Position numbers and translations under genes: made by a program
From: JAJDFU01 sp964640855
Lineage (GTDB): Bacteria; Bacteroidota; Bacteroidia; Chitinophagales; Saprospiraceae
DNA: 22,856 nt
Direction of reading: 5' to 3'
Assembly: GCA_964640855.1 (NCBI GenBank)
Contig: CAZXIX010000073.1
Coordinates: forward strand, 1-22,856
In this document: one piece after another, positions 7,359 to 16,306 of the stretch
Numbering within the stretch: position 1 is the first letter of the stretch
Layout of the letters: each line of letters opens with the position of its first letter
The notes under the pieces: generated by a model
What the model saw: only the letters and a program-made list of their open reading frames with translations
The model's database searches: none
What the model was told of the DNA's origin: nothing

Positions 7359-8014
7359 ACTTCAACTGTTTTCCATCGCTTTTGTAAAGCATTGATCCCC
7401 AATAGCAGCAACGCCAGGGTGAAAAATCCACCGGCCGGTAGGATCATCACGATCCAGGGCTGAAACTGATCCGGAAAAAGGGACAGGCCGAAAAGGCTTC
7501 CGTTGCCCAAGATTTCTCTCACGATGCCCAGGCAGAGCAGGGCAAACGTAAAGCCGACTCCCATCCCCAGGGCATCCAGTATGGACCTTCCCAAATTGTT
7601 CTTGGCGGCAAAAGCCTCCGCGCGGCTCAGGATCAGGCAGTTCACGACGATCAGAGAGATGAAAGCGCCCAGGCTTTTGTGCAGGTCTACGCTGATGGCT
7701 TGAATGGCATAATCCGTGATGGTGACGAAGGTGGCGATGATCAGGATATAGGAAGCTATCCGCACCTGCTTGGGAATGAAATTCCGTAAGGCGGAGACCA
7801 GAATATTGGACATCAGCAGGACAAAGGCTGTCGCCAATCCCATCGCCAGGGCATTTTCGGCCGTATTGGAGACCGCCAATGCGGGGCACATACCGAGTAC
7901 CTGCACGAAGACCGGATTGTCTCGCCAAAGGCCCTTGATGAAATCATCCGTCGAGGGAGGCCCTTTGTCGCCGACCAGAGCGCCTATGTTTTTATTTTCT
8001 GTTGCCTTACTCAT
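7355..8014 (-). CDS. rnfE: Ion-translocating oxidoreductase complex subunit RnfE
   Basis: Membrane partner of RnfA. 219 residues with about six transmembrane helices. Family motifs are GLWRDNPVFVQVLGMCPALAV with Cys43, and VVNCLILSRAEAFA with Cys126; the two cysteines should join those of RnfA in coordinating the shared cluster. The start overlaps the end of rnfG by 8 bases and the stop overlaps rnfA by 4. Nothing is missing compared with the family. Confidence 0.96.
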   Translation of the reverse strand: MSKATENKNIGALVGDKGPPSTDDFIKGLWRDNPVFVQVLGMCPALAVSNTAENALAMGLATAFVLLMSNILVSALRNFIPKQVRIASYILIIATFVTITDYAIQAISVDLHKSLGAFISLIVVNCLILSRAEAFAAKNNLGRSILDALGMGVGFTFALLCLGIVREILGNGSLFGLSLFPDQFQPWIVMILPAGGFFTLALLLLGINALQKRWKTVEV

Positions 8015-8708
8015 CTTCTGTTTTTGTCGGTGGGGCCAATTGTTCCTGCTGGTTATGGATCAAGGGGATCCATTTCTCCGTACTGTTGCCCAGGATATTG
8101 CCGATCGCTCTGGAGGAAATGGTGGCACCGGTGATACCGTCCACTTCCCAGGGATTTTCTTTGGTGCCGCTTTTGACCGGTACGACGCGATTTTTCAAGG
8201 CGGTTCCTTCTTCATTAAGGGATACGTCCAGAGCCTCGAAGTTTTTGAGAAAATCGGGGTCCTTTTCGATCTTATCTCCCAGTCCCGGGGTTTCTTTGCT
8301 TTCCAGCACGTAAATACCTACCACCGCCTCTTTTTCCGGATCATATCCATACAGGATCCGTAGCACATCGGCATATCCTTGTCCGCTGGCGGTTATGGCG
8401 ACTCCCGTCAGGTTTCCGGACCCATCAAAGCCGGCATAAACGAGATCTCCGCCCTTGGTTTCGGGCGGCGGGACAGCCAGGGTGTTTTGTTCGTTGAGCT
8501 GGTAGGCTGCCGTAGTCTCGGTGCCGGGCAGAACCCGGAAAATGGCCCGCTCCAGCGCTTCCGCCCGATTGTGTTCAATGCGCGAAGCCGTACCCTCGTA
8601 GGTCAGCACGATCAGAAGGGCGCAAAGGAGTCCGATGCCTACCATGGCTTGCAGCATTTTGCGGCTGCTTCCCATCGCCTGCTGATATTTCGGGTTGGCC
8701 TGAGTCAT
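8007..8708 (-). CDS. rnfG: Ion-translocating oxidoreductase complex subunit RnfG (covalent FMN)
   Basis: Membrane-anchored flavoprotein subunit. 233 residues: short cytoplasmic N-terminus, one transmembrane helix at about 20-38, and a large extracytoplasmic FMN-binding domain. The flavinylation motif DGITGATISS is present with Thr196 as the expected attachment site for FMN by ApbE; no apbE gene is in this window, so the transferase must be encoded elsewhere. SKETPGLGDKI (137-147) is another family signature. Start overlaps the rnfD stop by 4 bases. Confidence 0.95.
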   Translation of the reverse strand: MTQANPKYQQAMGSSRKMLQAMVGIGLLCALLIVLTYEGTASRIEHNRAEALERAIFRVLPGTETTAAYQLNEQNTLAVPPPETKGGDLVYAGFDGSGNLTGVAITASGQGYADVLRILYGYDPEKEAVVGIYVLESKETPGLGDKIEKDPDFLKNFEALDVSLNEEGTALKNRVVPVKSGTKENPWEVDGITGATISSRAIGNILGNSTEKWIPLIHNQQEQLAPPTKTEDE

Positions 8709-9724
8709 AGGATCGAACGTTTTTGGGAGGTCCCGTACACTCTGGGCTGGATCAGGTTATCGATATGCGGCGAAATGGCATTGGCCAATAAAATGGCATA
8801 CATGACGCCCTCCGGCAGACCTCCCCAGATCCGGATGACCACGGTGATCAGCCCGATCAGGGTGCCGTAAATGACTACGCCTAGAGGCGTAACCGGCGAG
8901 GCCACCATATCGGTAGCCATGAAAACGGCGCCCAGCATCAATCCGCCCGAAAACAGCATGAATACCGGCGAGGGGTAGATCTCCGGATTGGCCAGGTACA
9001 ACAGCCCGCTCAGGGCAAAGGCACTTCCCAGTACAGCTACGGGAATCCGCCAGTTCAGCATATTCCGGGCCGCCAGGTAAATACCCCCCAGCAGAATTAA
9101 AACCGCGCAGGTTTCGCCCGTAGATCCGCTGATGATCCCCAGGGATAGATCCAGGGGATCCGTGGTGACCTGATCAAACTTGAAAGCGGACAAAGGCGTG
9201 GCGCCGGTAACGGCATCTACCTGGGGCTCCATGAAAGGCGCCGTCAGCAGGGAGCCGCTGATCCCTTCAAAACGATCTATGGTGAAAGCCGGGTACCAGG
9301 TGGTGATCGCCACCGGAAAGGCAGCTTGTAAGACGGCTCGCCCGACCAGGGCCGGATTGAAGACATTGTATCCCAATCCGCCAAAAATGAATTTCCCCAG
9401 GGCAATGGCTATGAACCCGCCTACCAGGGCCATCCAGAGCGGGAATATGGGCGGGAGGGTTAGCCCCAGCAACAAACCGGTGATCACGGCCGACCAATCT
9501 CCTACGGTGCTCTCTTTCCCCGACAACCGGCACAGGAGATGTTCGGTCAAAACGCAGGATGCCGTGGTGACAAACAAAAGCAGTAGGGCATTGAAGCCGA
9601 AAGCCAGCACGGCAAATCCCGCCACGGGCAGGAGAGCGAGGACGACATTCAGCATGATGTTGTCCGTGCTTACTCCTTTGCTGATGTGCGGAGAGGTGCT
9701 GATATAGAGGGTTCGATTAAACAT
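8705..9724 (-). CDS. rnfD: Ion-translocating oxidoreductase complex subunit RnfD (covalent FMN)
   Basis: Polytopic membrane subunit homologous to NqrB. I choose the ATG at 9724 (MFNRTLYISTSPHISK), giving 339 residues as in the family; the same frame is open for 51 more codons upstream but that stretch lies inside rnfC and has no family resemblance. The flavinylation motif DAVTGATPLSAF is at about 170-181 with Thr176 as the FMN-bearing residue. GGLGYNVFNPALVGRA (115-130) is a strong family signature. Start overlaps the rnfC stop codon by 8 bases; stop overlaps rnfG by 4. Confidence 0.95.
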   Translation of the reverse strand: MFNRTLYISTSPHISKGVSTDNIMLNVVLALLPVAGFAVLAFGFNALLLLFVTTASCVLTEHLLCRLSGKESTVGDWSAVITGLLLGLTLPPIFPLWMALVGGFIAIALGKFIFGGLGYNVFNPALVGRAVLQAAFPVAITTWYPAFTIDRFEGISGSLLTAPFMEPQVDAVTGATPLSAFKFDQVTTDPLDLSLGIISGSTGETCAVLILLGGIYLAARNMLNWRIPVAVLGSAFALSGLLYLANPEIYPSPVFMLFSGGLMLGAVFMATDMVASPVTPLGVVIYGTLIGLITVVIRIWGGLPEGVMYAILLANAISPHIDNLIQPRVYGTSQKRSIL

Positions 9725-11081
9725 TTGCAGGGGCCTTTTCTGCTGCTTTGCGTTTGCGAACAATGGATTTGGACAAGCGGAAATACTGCACCAGCGGTAT
9801 GTGCGAGGGGCACACATAGGAGCAGGATCCGCATTCGAAGCAGTCCATGAGGTTGTAATCGGAAGCCATTTCGTCATAGGCCTCGAACTTGGCCAGAATG
9901 CCCAGCTTGGATGGGTTCAGGGACAGGGGGCAGGCATCTACGCAAGCTCCGCATTTGATGCAGGGGTAGACTTTCCGTTGATTTTTAACTTCCCGGGCGG
10001 TAAATGCCACGATCCCGGAGGTGCCTTTGACGATCGATATATCCAGGTTGGAGACGGCAATGCCCATCATGGGACCGCCCATGTAAACTTCACTGATCTC
10101 GGGGGCAGCTTCCACCTGTTCCAATACATAGCGCAGCGGGGTGCCTATGGGGATCCGGTAGTTTCCTTTCTTTCCAATCGCCGGTCCGGTGATGGTGATG
10201 ACTCTTTCCTGTATCCCTCTTCCATAAGGCAAGAGCCGCCCGATTTCAGCGGTGGTGGCCACATTGACGACGACCGACCCTACATCCAGGGGCAATCCTC
10301 CCGATGGAACCTCTCTTCCCAACAATGAGGTGACCAGCATTTTTTCCGATCCCTGGGGATATTTGACCGGGACTACCGCTACGGTGACGTTGGGATCGTC
10401 TTTCACTTTTTCAGCCAGGTGATCGGCAGCATCTTGTTTGTTGGCCTCAATCCCGATGATGGTCTTGGTGGTACCGGTTGCTTTCATCAGGTATTGGATA
10501 CCCAAGAGAATATCTTCACTTTGTTCAAGCATAACCCGGTGGTCTGTGGTCAGGTACGGTTCACATTCGATCCCATTGATCACCAGATAGTCACAGCTTT
10601 TCCCTTCCGGAACCATCAATTTGACGTGGGTAGGGAAGCCGGCACCGCCAAGCCCGACGATACCGGCACTCTGAATACCCTGTAAAATTTTTTCCGGCTC
10701 TGCGTTCAGGGGAATTGGCTCTCCAACCATTACTTCCTGGGTGGAGTAGGGGAAGGCCTCCAGGTAGATACCAGGCGACATCTTTCCGGAAATGGTCGGT
10801 ACATTCGTGATCTTCCGGACTTTACCCGATACCGGTGCATGGATGGGCACGGAAACGTACCCGCTGGCTTCGGCCACCACCTGGCCCCGGGCTACCTCCT
10901 GGCCTTCCCGGACGACGATCCGGGCAGGGGCACCAATGTGTTGGGCCACCGGCAGAATGATCAGGGGAGGGAAGGGGAACTGCCGGATCGGCATTCCGCT
11001 GGTTTCCTCCTTGTTTTCCGGGGGGTGTACCCCATGCCGGAAAGATCGCTGGCCAAAATTGAAGATTCCCATGATCGCCAA
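9717..11081 (-). CDS. rnfC: Ion-translocating oxidoreductase complex subunit RnfC (NADH-binding, 2x[4Fe-4S])
   Basis: Peripheral cytoplasmic subunit where NADH and FMN bind, related to NuoF. 454 residues, the length of the short clostridial/Bacteroides type without the repeat-rich C-terminal extension of gammaproteobacterial RnfC. The N-terminus has the family motif GVHPPENKE. The middle has the GLGGAGFPTHVKL nucleotide/flavin region and NGIECEPYLTTDHR. Two [4Fe-4S] motifs close the protein: CIKCGACVDACP (from Cys374) and CFECGSCSYVCP (from Cys414). An ATG three codons later (11072) is an equally possible start. It is the first gene of the Rnf cluster, 211 bases after nifJ in the same direction. 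Confidence 0.95.
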   Translation of the reverse strand: MAIMGIFNFGQRSFRHGVHPPENKEETSGMPIRQFPFPPLIILPVAQHIGAPARIVVREGQEVARGQVVAEASGYVSVPIHAPVSGKVRKITNVPTISGKMSPGIYLEAFPYSTQEVMVGEPIPLNAEPEKILQGIQSAGIVGLGGAGFPTHVKLMVPEGKSCDYLVINGIECEPYLTTDHRVMLEQSEDILLGIQYLMKATGTTKTIIGIEANKQDAADHLAEKVKDDPNVTVAVVPVKYPQGSEKMLVTSLLGREVPSGGLPLDVGSVVVNVATTAEIGRLLPYGRGIQERVITITGPAIGKKGNYRIPIGTPLRYVLEQVEAAPEISEVYMGGPMMGIAVSNLDISIVKGTSGIVAFTAREVKNQRKVYPCIKCGACVDACPLSLNPSKLGILAKFEAYDEMASDYNLMDCFECGSCSYVCPSHIPLVQYFRLSKSIVRKRKAAEKAPANV

Positions 11082-11292
11082 AGGCTATCGATTGTTTTTG
11101 AATGAAGAGAATAGGTTCCTGTTTTTTCACGAGGCAGGAAACCTGTGCCGTTAGTCTGGATCAGCGATCGGTGACGGAAAGCCAGTTGGTGCACATGGGC
11201 ATCAAAACCTGGGCTTGGACCCACAACCGATCACGATCCTCCTGCAGGAAAGATGGGAAAGGGAGCTATCCCTGGTCATCTTTTCCTTTTTT
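11082..11292. other. Non-coding gap between nifJ and rnfC with a leader hairpin
   Basis: This is the largest gap between nifJ and rnfB, and so a place where a separate rnf promoter or a processing site could lie. It holds a bulged stem-loop: AGGTTCCTG (11113-11121) against CAGGAAACCT (11135-11144), about 32 bases upstream of the rnfC ATG. No T-run follows on the minus strand, so it is not a standard terminator. I could not find a convincing -7/-33 pair. Confidence 0.45.
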
Positions 11293-14200
11293 CTATCCAT
11301 TAAACTTTTCACCTCGTTTGATCCACTTTTCCATATCCTTGCCGCTGCGATCGGCCGGAAAACCGGGATGGATCACACGGGCAGAACATTTTTCGGCGGC
11401 GCGTACCAGATCCGGGTAAGGCCCGCCATTCGGATCTTTGATGTAAGCTTTGTTATTCTCGTTGTAAGCGAAGATGTTCGGATTCAATTTGATGCATTCA
11501 TCACAAGACGTACAATCTTCGGTTTCGATCCAGGGAGCCAGGTATCCTTCGCCGGTCGGAGCCGGTTTTGCCGGGGCTTCCGGCTCGGGGGCTCCTGCCT
11601 GAGCTAACTCCAACAGCCCTCCATTGCCTTTTGCGCCTGCCATCTGCATCAATCCCTGAGCGATCTTGCTCACCACCTCCTGGCGGATCTTGCTTTCCAG
11701 GTCAACGCTTTCTTTGACTTCCTTTTTCACCCCTGCCAGGTCGCGGAGCATGATCCAGAAATCGCGTCTTTCTTCGCAGGAATCGACTATGGTCTTGGCC
11801 ACCAGGACCCGATTCAGCTTTTGCTGGCGGTCAACGGCCCAGATGTAGGGGAATTTGTCTTCCCGATCTGCCTTATCCATTTCGAGGAATTCGGACAGGA
11901 CGACCATGTTTTCATTCCAGGCGTCGCGAGGCACTTTGCGGAAATGCTTGCGGAATCGGCCTTCTGTCAGGGCAAAATCGGCAAAGGTCATGGCTACTTC
12001 CATGGTTTTCTCCTGACCGTATTCCAGGTACTTCAGCTTATAAGTCGGCCACAAGTCGTCCATGGCCGGATTGCCTTCCAGATCAAAGTTTTCGGCCGCT
12101 GTTTTCCCGGTATCCGGGTTGTACTTGAAGATGGGGTAGGCTCGAGATTCCAGCGCCAGTTTGGCTTGATGGACGCCCAGATCATCGCCTACGCCATGTT
12201 CCGGCTGACAGGTCGTGTAGAGGTTGAAAACCGCCGGGCGCTTGGCCATCAGGCCATCGATGAATCCTTCGATCATCTGGCTGGTATTGGCCATGGAAGC
12301 CTGGAGTACGTAAGTATTTCGGTGCGCCATGGCGATCAGTCCGATCTCTTTGCGCGGCTCTGCCTTTCCTTTCCAGACCTTACCGTACTGGGCCATATCG
12401 GAAACCTGCCCGATGAATCCGGAGGTACAAGCCTGGCCGCCCGTGTTGGAATACACCTGAGTATCGACCACTATCACTTTGATGGGTTTGCCGGAGGCCA
12501 TGAGGCGCGACAGATTCTGGAAACCAATGTCGTACATGGCGCCGTCGCCGCCCAGTGCTACCACCGGCGGGCAAAGCAGCCATTCCTCTTCGGTGAACTG
12601 TTCCCAAGTGAAGTAGGTGAAAAACTCATCGTGCTTCGAAGGTTCGTATCGGCCTTCGAGTTCGAGTTCCGCTTTGCGGATGGCTTTGAAACCCTCCGCC
12701 ATTTTGGCCATGTGACCTTCAAAGATGCCCATTGCCATGGAAGGCGAATCCTGGAAAAGGTGATTGGCCCACGGGAACGGATAGGGGTTGTAAGGCCAGG
12801 TGCTGCCCCAGACCGAGGTACAACCGGTGGCGTTACACATACCCATATTGGCACGACCCTGTCCGGTTGTCCCCTGGGTGTACTTCCATTTCAGATTTTT
12901 CAGCTTGGCCAGCAATTGGGTGGTATCCCGCAGCCAAACCTGATCGATGGGCTCGCTGCCCTTTGCCGTTTCCATTTTGTTGGCCAGCTCGGACATCGTC
13001 AGGTCCCGGTTGCCCGATTCCGACATGATCTTCGTCAAAAGATCGGAGTCGCCTACATCCACCGGACTCATCAGTTTGTCCTGAATGTGTCTTTCCATTC
13101 TTTGGATGAGGTCTTCCAGATGCTGGACATGCTTTTTGATGCGCGGCTGCATGAGGGACTCGAGGGTAGCCGTGAAAAGGTGGACCACCGATTTCTCCGA
13201 GCAACCCAGGCAGGCGCCGTCGCCGCTGGCGAAATTCTGGTAGGCATCCTTATTGAGGAGGATGGTCTCCAGCGGACCGATCTTTTCTTCGAGATCATCC
13301 ACCCGTTTGAACTTGTCGGGGGTGTTGGGAAGGTCGGTCCAGAAGTCCCAATCCTGGTGGAGGCGGGCAATGGTTTCTTCGGTCTGAACGATGGGCCGCA
13401 GGGCGTCGTCATCGCACACCTCGATACACTCCATGCAACCTTTGCAGGTGGTGGGGTTGATGGTAATGGAGAACAGCCCGCCGCTGCCCGGCTGATCTTT
13501 TTCCAACAGGTCGAAGTAGGGTCTCGTAAGGGCAAATTTGAAATCGCCCAATTCTTCGCGAAACCAGCCGAATTCTTCCTTTAATCCGGGGCTATCCCCG
13601 TTTTGGTCGACATGCTGGTCGATGGTCTCCTGGATCATGGAATTGACCGTGGCCCCATTAGCGGCCTGCATGCGCTTACGCACCTGACCTTCCAGTTGAC
13701 GAGCTGCTTTGGGCAAGCTTTGCAACTTGCCGTGCTTTTTGCGCACGCGTTCGACCACCGTGTCGATCACATCGGAAAGTTCGCTCACCAGTCCGGGTAT
13801 GGCTGTATCCGGACAAGCGGTATAACAATCGCCGCAAGCAGTACAATTGTTGGGGATCCACTCCGGATGTTCGAAGCGAATGGAGGTCATATCCCGGAAA
13901 AGGGAGGTGGTGGAGGGCATGACACTCAGTCCGATAAAGGGATCGGTAAGGTTGTCGTTGCCCATACCCCGGAGGTAGAAGTTTCCGGTTTGTTCCCAGA
14001 AGCGATGAATATCGCTCAGCTTGGATTCGCTTTTGGGAGCACTTTTCAGCATCACGGGCAGGGCCGGCTCGCTGTGGCCGTTCTTGCCGGCGGCATCCTG
14101 GGCGCTCAATTCTTTGTGGGTGATCTCGTGAACTTCGTCGAAGCCTCGCTTGACCACGCGCATATTGTCATCCACTACGCGTTGTCCCTTAGAGCCGAAC

Positions 14201-16203
14201 TTGCTTTGCAGTTGTTCTTCAATAGCCTTCAGCAGAGCGGCTTCATTGAGATGGGCTTTTTCCATCAGGGGCGATGCGGCGAAGAAAGCTCCCTGGAAGG
14301 CGATCCCCTGCATCCGGAGTTGCAGTTCCGGATCGGTGGCTTCTTCCCGGGCGACCTTGAATCCGTCGATGTAAAACACCCGGATGTCGTTGTCGATGAT
14401 CACCTTCTGGTAGGGGATGGGAATATCCGCCCATACCTCTTCGGGTTTCTTTTTCTCGCTTTGGATGATGAACGTGCCGCCTTTTTTCAGCCCTGCCAAT
14501 GCGTTGGTATGTTTGAATACATTGGGGTCGGGTGAAAGTACGACGTCCACGAAAAAGTATTCGCAGTTGATGCGGATCGGTTCGGGCGCTGCCGAAAGAT
14601 AGTAGGTGGTCGGCTGGCCTTTTTTCTCGGAACCGTATTTGGGGTTCGCCTTGATGTCATAACCCAGGAGATCATAGAGGGTCATGGCCAGGTTTTTACC
14701 AGTGGTGATGGCTCCCCAGCCTCCGATAGAGTGGAAGCGGACGGTGATCGCATCCTTGGGCATCAGGTTGGGGTTCTCGGATCCCCGGATAGCCATCCCC
14801 TTGACATGTGGATAGGCTTCCTGAATGGTTTCCTGGTAGGCTTGTTGTTTGGGCGTAAAGGCTTGATCCCTGATGAAATCGATGGACAGGTAGAATAATT
14901 TCTTTTGCTTGCCGTCGGGGAGCATATTTTCAATAGCCCCGATGATCCCTTCGGGTTGGAGGTCGCGGCTGCCCATACCGAAGGAACCGGAGTAAATGGC
15001 CGGCAGGTCCTTGCTGGTGTATTTGGGCAGGTCGGGGTAAGGAAGTTGATCCTTGTGCAGACCGTTCTCGACGCATTTGGTCAGGGTAGACCGGACTTCG
15101 CGTGCGATCGGCAGGTCAGATGCCAGGGGCTGATCGAGCCGCTCCAGAATGGCGACGCCTTTTTTTCCTTTGAGGATCTGTCCGATCAGGTCGGACGGGA
15201 AGGGGCGGAACATGACCAGGTCTACTACGCCCACTTTGATGCCTCGCGTTTGGCGAATGTAATCGGCTACGGCTTCGGCACTCGGGATGATGCTGCCCTG
15301 GCCCAGGATCAGATAATCGGCATCCTCGGCCCGGTAGGTCATGACGCGGGTGTATTCGCGGCCCGTGAGCTCGGCGTACTCCCGGAAAGCCCGGTCGGTC
15401 AGTTCTTTGATGTGATCGAAGAAGAAGGGGCGCTGGGCGGCCACGGACTGCATGTAGGAGTCCTGGTTTTGGACGATCCCGGCCATGACCGGGTTGTCGA
15501 CATCCCAGAGTTCAGGAATGCGACGCCGGGTCTCCCCGTAGATGATCTTTTGCGCTGGAGTAGGGGTCGGGATGATATCGTCTGGCCTACCCAGGTATTC
15601 GGCGATCAGATCCCGCTCCGGCAGGAGCAGAGACTCGATCAGGTGGGTGGTCAGGAAGCCGTCTTGAGCAACGATTCCAGGAGTAAGCGCCAATTCGGCG
15701 ATCCGGTGTGCGATTACGTTCAGGTCGGCTACGTTCTGTGCCTTGTTGGCGAAAAGCTGAAAGAAACCGGTATCGTCTACGGCGTGGTAATCGTCGTGGC
15801 CGGCATGGACGTTGAGCGTGGATTTGGTCATCGCCCGTGCGCCGATGTTGAGCACGTAGGTGAGGCGTTTGCCAACGGCTGCGTAGAGGGACTCGTGCAT
15901 ATAAGCGATCCCCTGACCGGAAGAGAAGTTGGCTGCCCGAAGACCGGTCATGGAAAGCCCGGCGGTAACGGCTGCGGCTGCGTGCTCACCTTCCGGTTCG
16001 ATGAAGATCAAAGGGCGTCCGGAGATGTTGAGATGTCCCTTGGCGGCGGCATCGGCCCAATATTCACCCATTTGGGTAGAAGGGGTGATGGGGAATGCGC
16101 CGGCAGCATCGGAAGATTCGCGTTCGCACATGATGGCCGCGGTATTTCCGTCCATAGCTACGCGGATGCCGGGATATTTGACGGTCGTTTTTTGTTTGCT
16201 CAT
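11293..16203 (-). CDS. nifJ: Pyruvate:ferredoxin oxidoreductase (single chain) with fused C-terminal ferredoxin module
   Basis: Reversibly converts pyruvate + CoA to acetyl-CoA + CO2 with reduction of ferredoxin. Using the ATG at 16203 (MSKQKT) it has 1636 residues against about 1170-1230 for usual single-chain PFORs. Order: pyrimidine-binding domain with GAFPITPSTQ (~35-45); domain II to ~420; gamma-type domain with HSIGGWGAITTGKN (~491-504); two-cluster domain with CTACGDCYTACP (787-798) and CKGCMECIEVC (920-930), separated by ~120 residues instead of a few dozen; proximal-cluster cysteines in CLGC (998, 1001), NATGC (1128) and TTCQPEHG (1332); TPP motif GDGAMYDIGF (from 1219) and VYSNTGGQ (1250-1257). 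About 110 charged, helical residues (1012-1118) are inserted between CLGC and NATGC. An Ala/Pro-rich linker (~1537-1554) leads to a single-cluster ferredoxin module, CTSCDEC plus Cys1606. Other 2-oxoacids are possible substrates. Confidence 0.93.
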   Translation of the reverse strand: MSKQKTTVKYPGIRVAMDGNTAAIMCERESSDAAGAFPITPSTQMGEYWADAAAKGHLNISGRPLIFIEPEGEHAAAAVTAGLSMTGLRAANFSSGQGIAYMHESLYAAVGKRLTYVLNIGARAMTKSTLNVHAGHDDYHAVDDTGFFQLFANKAQNVADLNVIAHRIAELALTPGIVAQDGFLTTHLIESLLLPERDLIAEYLGRPDDIIPTPTPAQKIIYGETRRRIPELWDVDNPVMAGIVQNQDSYMQSVAAQRPFFFDHIKELTDRAFREYAELTGREYTRVMTYRAEDADYLILGQGSIIPSAEAVADYIRQTRGIKVGVVDLVMFRPFPSDLIGQILKGKKGVAILERLDQPLASDLPIAREVRSTLTKCVENGLHKDQLPYPDLPKYTSKDLPAIYSGSFGMGSRDLQPEGIIGAIENMLPDGKQKKLFYLSIDFIRDQAFTPKQQAYQETIQEAYPHVKGMAIRGSENPNLMPKDAITVRFHSIGGWGAITTGKNLAMTLYDLLGYDIKANPKYGSEKKGQPTTYYLSAAPEPIRINCEYFFVDVVLSPDPNVFKHTNALAGLKKGGTFIIQSEKKKPEEVWADIPIPYQKVIIDNDIRVFYIDGFKVAREEATDPELQLRMQGIAFQGAFFAASPLMEKAHLNEAALLKAIEEQLQSKFGSKGQRVVDDNMRVVKRGFDEVHEITHKELSAQDAAGKNGHSEPALPVMLKSAPKSESKLSDIHRFWEQTGNFYLRGMGNDNLTDPFIGLSVMPSTTSLFRDMTSIRFEHPEWIPNNCTACGDCYTACPDTAIPGLVSELSDVIDTVVERVRKKHGKLQSLPKAARQLEGQVRKRMQAANGATVNSMIQETIDQHVDQNGDSPGLKEEFGWFREELGDFKFALTRPYFDLLEKDQPGSGGLFSITINPTTCKGCMECIEVCDDDALRPIVQTEETIARLHQDWDFWTDLPNTPDKFKRVDDLEEKIGPLETILLNKDAYQNFASGDGACLGCSEKSVVHLFTATLESLMQPRIKKHVQHLEDLIQRMERHIQDKLMSPVDVGDSDLLTKIMSESGNRDLTMSELANKMETAKGSEPIDQVWLRDTTQLLAKLKNLKWKYTQGTTGQGRANMGMCNATGCTSVWGSTWPYNPYPFPWANHLFQDSPSMAMGIFEGHMAKMAEGFKAIRKAELELEGRYEPSKHDEFFTYFTWEQFTEEEWLLCPPVVALGGDGAMYDIGFQNLSRLMASGKPIKVIVVDTQVYSNTGGQACTSGFIGQVSDMAQYGKVWKGKAEPRKEIGLIAMAHRNTYVLQASMANTSQMIEGFIDGLMAKRPAVFNLYTTCQPEHGVGDDLGVHQAKLALESRAYPIFKYNPDTGKTAAENFDLEGNPAMDDLWPTYKLKYLEYGQEKTMEVAMTFADFALTEGRFRKHFRKVPRDAWNENMVVLSEFLEMDKADREDKFPYIWAVDRQQKLNRVLVAKTIVDSCEERRDFWIMLRDLAGVKKEVKESVDLESKIRQEVVSKIAQGLMQMAGAKGNGGLLELAQAGAPEPEAPAKPAPTGEGYLAPWIETEDCTSCDECIKLNPNIFAYNENNKAYIKDPNGGPYPDLVRAAEKCSARVIHPGFPADRSGKDMEKWIKRGEKFNG

Positions 16204-16306
16204 CTCGGTAAGATTCAATTCGAATGGAGGTATGAAGCACAGCAAATCCTACCGGTCTGTTCGGCTGGTGTATGCTGCTTTACTCTTATCATGGGTAGGG
16301 GTTTGC

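Noticed and set aside
9725..9877. N-terminal extension of rnfD
   Set aside because: The 51 extra codons lie in the 3' end of rnfC in another frame, and the family start is MFNRTLY at 9724.
11821..13584. Plus-strand open frame of 587 codons
   Set aside because: Antisense to nifJ, which has clear PFOR motifs; the plus-strand translation shows no family pattern and reflects GC-rich codon structure.
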